Source of the DNA: Lingula anatina
Taxonomy: Eukaryota; Brachiopoda; Lingulata; Lingulida; Lingulidae
Direction: 5' to 3'
DNA: 62,000 nt
Assembly: GCF_001039355.2 (NCBI RefSeq)
Contig: NW_019775436.1
Span: 960,388-1,022,387, forward strand
The position numbers and the translations under genes were made by a program. Of the stretch, positions 51,801-56,778 are shown one piece after another; the first letter of the stretch is position 1, and each line of letters begins with the position of its first letter. The notes under the pieces were generated by a model. That model saw only the letters and a program-made list of their open reading frames with translations, ran no database searches and had not been told where the DNA came from.

Positions 51801-53727
51801 GAGTGACGGTAGAGAGGAGAAATCGTCAAGGCAACATGATTATAAATGGCACTTCTGTCAGTCAGTCAGGGCAATCCAAGGTAAGGATGGATTTAAATTT
51901 TGCCATTAAGTAAAATTGGAAACTAAGTGTGATCGTAGGCATATACATGAATGCACTGTCCGTACAATTTTTTTAACAGGTTGATTTCTTTGTGGGTTCC
52001 TCTCAAGATTTTTTGTAAAATTTAAAAAATACTGGTGAATAGAGTGAGAAGTAGAGAGATTGTACAATGTACCTGTGTGTTTGTGTGTGCGATGCATTTT
52101 ACTTCAGAGAAAACACATTGATCACTGTCATTCTTAGAAAGCAAAGTATTTCATACAACTCAGTTTTTACACACTAATTACTTTTTTTTTTCATAATTCA
52201 CTGGAGAGCTTTTTTTCATAATTCACTAGGGAACTTTGAAAGATCTTAATCTTGGGCAGCCACTTTATATAGGTGGTTTTAAAGACAAAAGCTCCATCAA
52301 CCCAGACTCCGGTATTAAGTCCGGTTTCCATGGTGCTATACAGAGAGTAAGTCAATTTATTTTTTATTTTAAAAATATTTTGAAGCAGGGATTTAATATT
52401 GCCGCTGATGGAACCCTCACTTTATATTGAATTATTTATCAGAATTGGTGTTTAAAGTAAACTGTTAAGAATCAAATCCTTTTTAGATAAAATATGATGT
52501 TACAAAAAATTGCCATAAGCACTGAAGAAAGTCAGTTTGCTACTTTTAAAGTTGCTATCACATATTCAACTTTCTTGTGAAATGTAAATGGGGTCAATTG
52601 TATATACTTTCAGCTGTACATAAATGGGCGCATGTATGATAATTTACTGGCTGGCGCAGTAGCCAATGAACATATGGGTATATATCAGGGGCCACCCTGT
52701 ACCAGCAACCCTTGTCAAAATGGCGGCTATTGTAAGCCAAAATTAGCGGAATACGAGTGTAAATGTAGAATAGGATATGCTGGGGAACATTGTCAGAGAG
52801 GTATATTATAGTAATATATAGTGATAATGCCTTGTTTTGTTTTGATGGTTTTACTAATTATGAGTTTAAGTTGAATTTTCATATTAATTCTTTTAATTCC
52901 TAAAATGATATCTAGCATGTGGTTTAATATTGGTACATGAATATGCTTTCATGATATTTTTATTTGTTTTTGATAGATTCCAGTATTGATATTCACATGG
53001 TCTGTATATTCCCTGATTGATTTTTTTTTATAACACCCATAATTTCAGTTCATTTCATTTTCATTTTCAGAAACTGACATCGACAAAAACAGTCCCGTTC
53101 ATTTTGACGGGTCAACTTTTCTACAGTATGATAACCAAGCTGTGAGGAAGTGAGTATGCATTACTTTTTACATAATTATTAATGGGAAGAAGAAACCTTT
53201 ATCATAGATGCATGCTGGTTTGAGGATTATCTGAGTTTTTGGTTCATTTTCTTACCAGTGAGCACACTGCACCCACCATGATTATTATAAAAGAAATTTT
53301 AATGCTACACTCCACATGTTTTGTATATGGGGAATCTCTCTCTCTCTCTCTCAAGTAAAAGGTGTGGACCTTGAAATGCACTCAATACAAAGGTTATGAC
53401 AGTTTTCATTATTATTATTATTANGATAACACCCATAATTTCAGTTCATTTCATTTTCAGAAACTGACATCGACAAAAACAGTCCCGTTCAATTTGACGG
53501 GTCAACTTTTCTACAGTATGATAACCAAGCTGTAAGGAAGTAAGTATGCATTTCTTTACCTTTTACATAATTATTAATGGGAAGAAGAAACCTTTATCAT
53601 AGATGCATGCTGGTTTGAGGATTATCTGAGTTTTTGGTTCATATTCTTACCAGTGAGCACACTGCATCCACCATAGTTATTATAAAAGAAATTTTAATGC
53701 TACACTCCACATGTTCTGTATATAGGG

Positions 53728-53764
<37 letters not shown>

Positions 53765-53809
53765 AAAGGTGTGGACCTTGAAATGCACTCAATACAAAGG
53801 TTATGACAG

Positions 53810-53860
<51 letters not shown>

Positions 53861-56742
53861 CACTCTTTTTATCTGTTACACCATGAGTGACAAATAAAGG
53901 CTGCAAGGTTTTAAGTTGCACATAGATTTTATTGATTGGCATGTATTTAGAGGCAATGAAATGAAAACCACCATTTTCAGTTCTATGCACAAATCTCTGT
54001 TTTTTTTATGTTCATTAGAATAATGAGCAATTTTACTTTTAAGATCACTCTTTTTTTTCTCTTCAAAACTTGATTTGTTGTATATTTGGTAATTTTGTTA
54101 ATAACTGATTGATCTCAGATTTAATTAGAAAAATATGTATCTTTTTGTGTGTAGTGTAATATACAGCACGTAGGTGATTGTATTGAAACTGTTTAGCAAA
54201 CTGCTGCTGTATAGAGTATATATATGCTGTAGAATGATTCTATGTTCTATGAATGCATTAGTTGAGACTTCTCTTCATTGTGTTTGGTTGTGATTTAGAG
54301 TGTGCATTATACTTCTAACGAGCCTCAAATGTTTGATTCTGCAGCCCACTCAAGAACAAGACCCTAGACAAGACAGCGATGTATGTGTAGAATTTTTCCC
54401 CAAGGTTTCTTTTCTTTTTTAGCACTATTTTTAATTTGAGACATTTTCACATGTTTGATTTTTCACTAATTTAGATAAGGTTTGGTTTGAGTTATTTAAC
54501 AATAAATTAACAAAACATGTTAAATAATTGGGTGAAAATAATATGCATATTGACATATTTTATGTCAAGTGATTTTTTGTTGTTTTTTTTTTATTATTTA
54601 CAAAAATTGAAAAGGGTGTTTGTTTTTAATCTTACAGCATGGTATTTCTGTTTTTACTTCAGTGATATATCCCCAATATTTTGATGAAATCCACAGATGT
54701 CATCCATTGAAATAAGAAATGTCCTGGTATTCATGAATAATTATATAAAAATAAAATTTATAAAGGTTGAATGAAAATCCAGGCTATCAGGTTGACATTC
54801 TCTCAAATTGGAGCAAATTATATGGCAGAAAACAACACACAGCACACTGTGAGAAGGGTCTAACAGTCCATGATGTATACTTTATGGGCATATATGAACT
54901 ATATAAGGCAAAAACACTTGAAATTTGTTGAAAGGGATAACAACTTTTCATTTGAGATTCAAAATTCCACAATAAATACATTGTAAACAGCACAGAGAAG
55001 TCCATTTTACCAATGAAGCAGCATTTATTGTAATACATTAATTATTCTGAAATCTGTATGTGACATTGGACCACATGAGCCTTTATAGTTTGATACCCTC
55101 TATAACAATCTCTTTTAAAATAGATTATTACAAAAAGCACAATTGATTAACTTTGAATGTTGGAACTAATTCGTTACCTATTATTAAGTAATGGAAACAT
55201 TGTCGTTTACCACAGGAAAATCTTTTTAAGGCATTTTTATGGCCAACAAGAAGAGTTCTTACCCCTTTAAAATTTTTGACACAAAAATAAGCGTGTGGAT
55301 TTCCATCAAAGGGGGATATTTCTGAAAGCTTAATGTAACACTTGCATGTGAAATGCATGTCACCTTATTACCACGTATGTTTATCCAGCTGGGCAGTAAT
55401 GGAAGGAATGGATGTTAAAACATTAGGAAAGCTGTTAGTGGAGTTGGCTCGCAGGTAAACGGGTCTCTGATAACTGAGTATTATTTCCTGAAGATGCCTG
55501 TTATTTCTTTTGTTTTAGTATTTGGCATTCTATTCTTTTTTTGTGTGTGTGTGAGAGAAGGCAGATATTTTAAAGCTGACTTTAAGTGTGGTGATTGCCC
55601 CCCCCCCCCTTCAAACATGTTTTGTTAGTATTTTCTACCTAAGAATGCTGAAGTTTTGAATAGACAGTTGTTGCTGTAAATGTTTGAAGATGATAAATTG
55701 TAAAAAGAGTAAAATAGAAAAATAGAGATGTTTGAAAACTTTCTCTACGTTGGCCTTGATATGTTTTTAATATTATTTTAATACTGTGAAATTGTGTAAA
55801 GAATTGACTTGTGAAGAAAATTTTGTTCTGCTTTAAACCCAGATTTAGTCAAATCTGCCTTCTCTCTAGTAATATTCACTTTTTAGAACAAGAGAACATG
55901 ATGTCAAAGAAAACACTTTGTTCTCTTATTTTAGCAATATGGCACTTTTTCATCTGCCTTGAAAGTTTCAGAAGGTGGAATGTGATTTTATCAGTATTTT
56001 TATTTTCATCTGTATTGTGCCAATTTCTTGAACACTTCTATAATGCCTTCACTCAATAGTAGTATACTGCTGGATATCACTAAGTCTTGCAACCTTGAAG
56101 TTGTGTTTAGTAGGTACTCCATGGTTTTACACATTATTCATTTTGTTCTTCTCATTTTGTTCTTTCAATACTATTTAATGCCACATCTTTGTGTTCAGAG
56201 ACTTGATACATTACATTTAGAGGAACTGTTCACATTCGGTTGATAGTGTTAATGTTTCTCTTATTATTTACAATTCAAATGTGAAAAAAATGTAGAAGTT
56301 TGAAAACTGTTAAGACAACACAGTTATGTAGACTACTCTTGATATATTTCAAATTAACTGTTGGAGGGTGATGAAAGAGTTTTTTGTCTGTACTATAAAT
56401 ACTTATTTCACACCATTTCACCTAATGATTAAGACCCCATCCACCAACGGGTCACTTAAAACTGTTTTAAAACCAACTCGATGAAGAAGATGACTTTTAC
56501 TCAATGAAATATACTGGTTGGAGGTATTAGTTTGGTTTTGCTGCAGATTCATGAAAACTGTCTACTTCATTCCTTTTGTTTTAAAGCAGTTTTAGCAGAG
56601 TCATTCTAGTTTAGGGCCTAAATATTTCATCACAGGATTGGTCACAGTTTTTTATTGCAGTTCACAGATTTTTTTCACAAACACACTAATAGAATATAGT
56701 TATTTAATGTGCAAGAAATAATAATAATTATAATAATAATAA

Positions 56743-56778
<36 letters not shown>

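Larger units (their letters stand above)
53030..53830 (+). repeat. tandem duplication of an LG3 exon, about 390 bp, single N at junction
   Basis: 53030-53423 and about 53426-53830 are copies that differ by a few percent (for example CACCCACCATGATT versus CATCCACCATAGTT, and different TC and ATT repeat lengths). The junction is an (ATT)n tract followed by N (53424). Each copy has the same exon with intact splice sites. Confidence 0.9.

Noticed and set aside
51980-51992. 12-nt stretch GTTGATTTCTTT after AACAG as a y-type micro-exon in LG2
   Set aside because: It fits phase 0, but the donor TTT/GTGGGT is poor and the peptide VDFF is not basic like the vertebrate KSRK-type insert.
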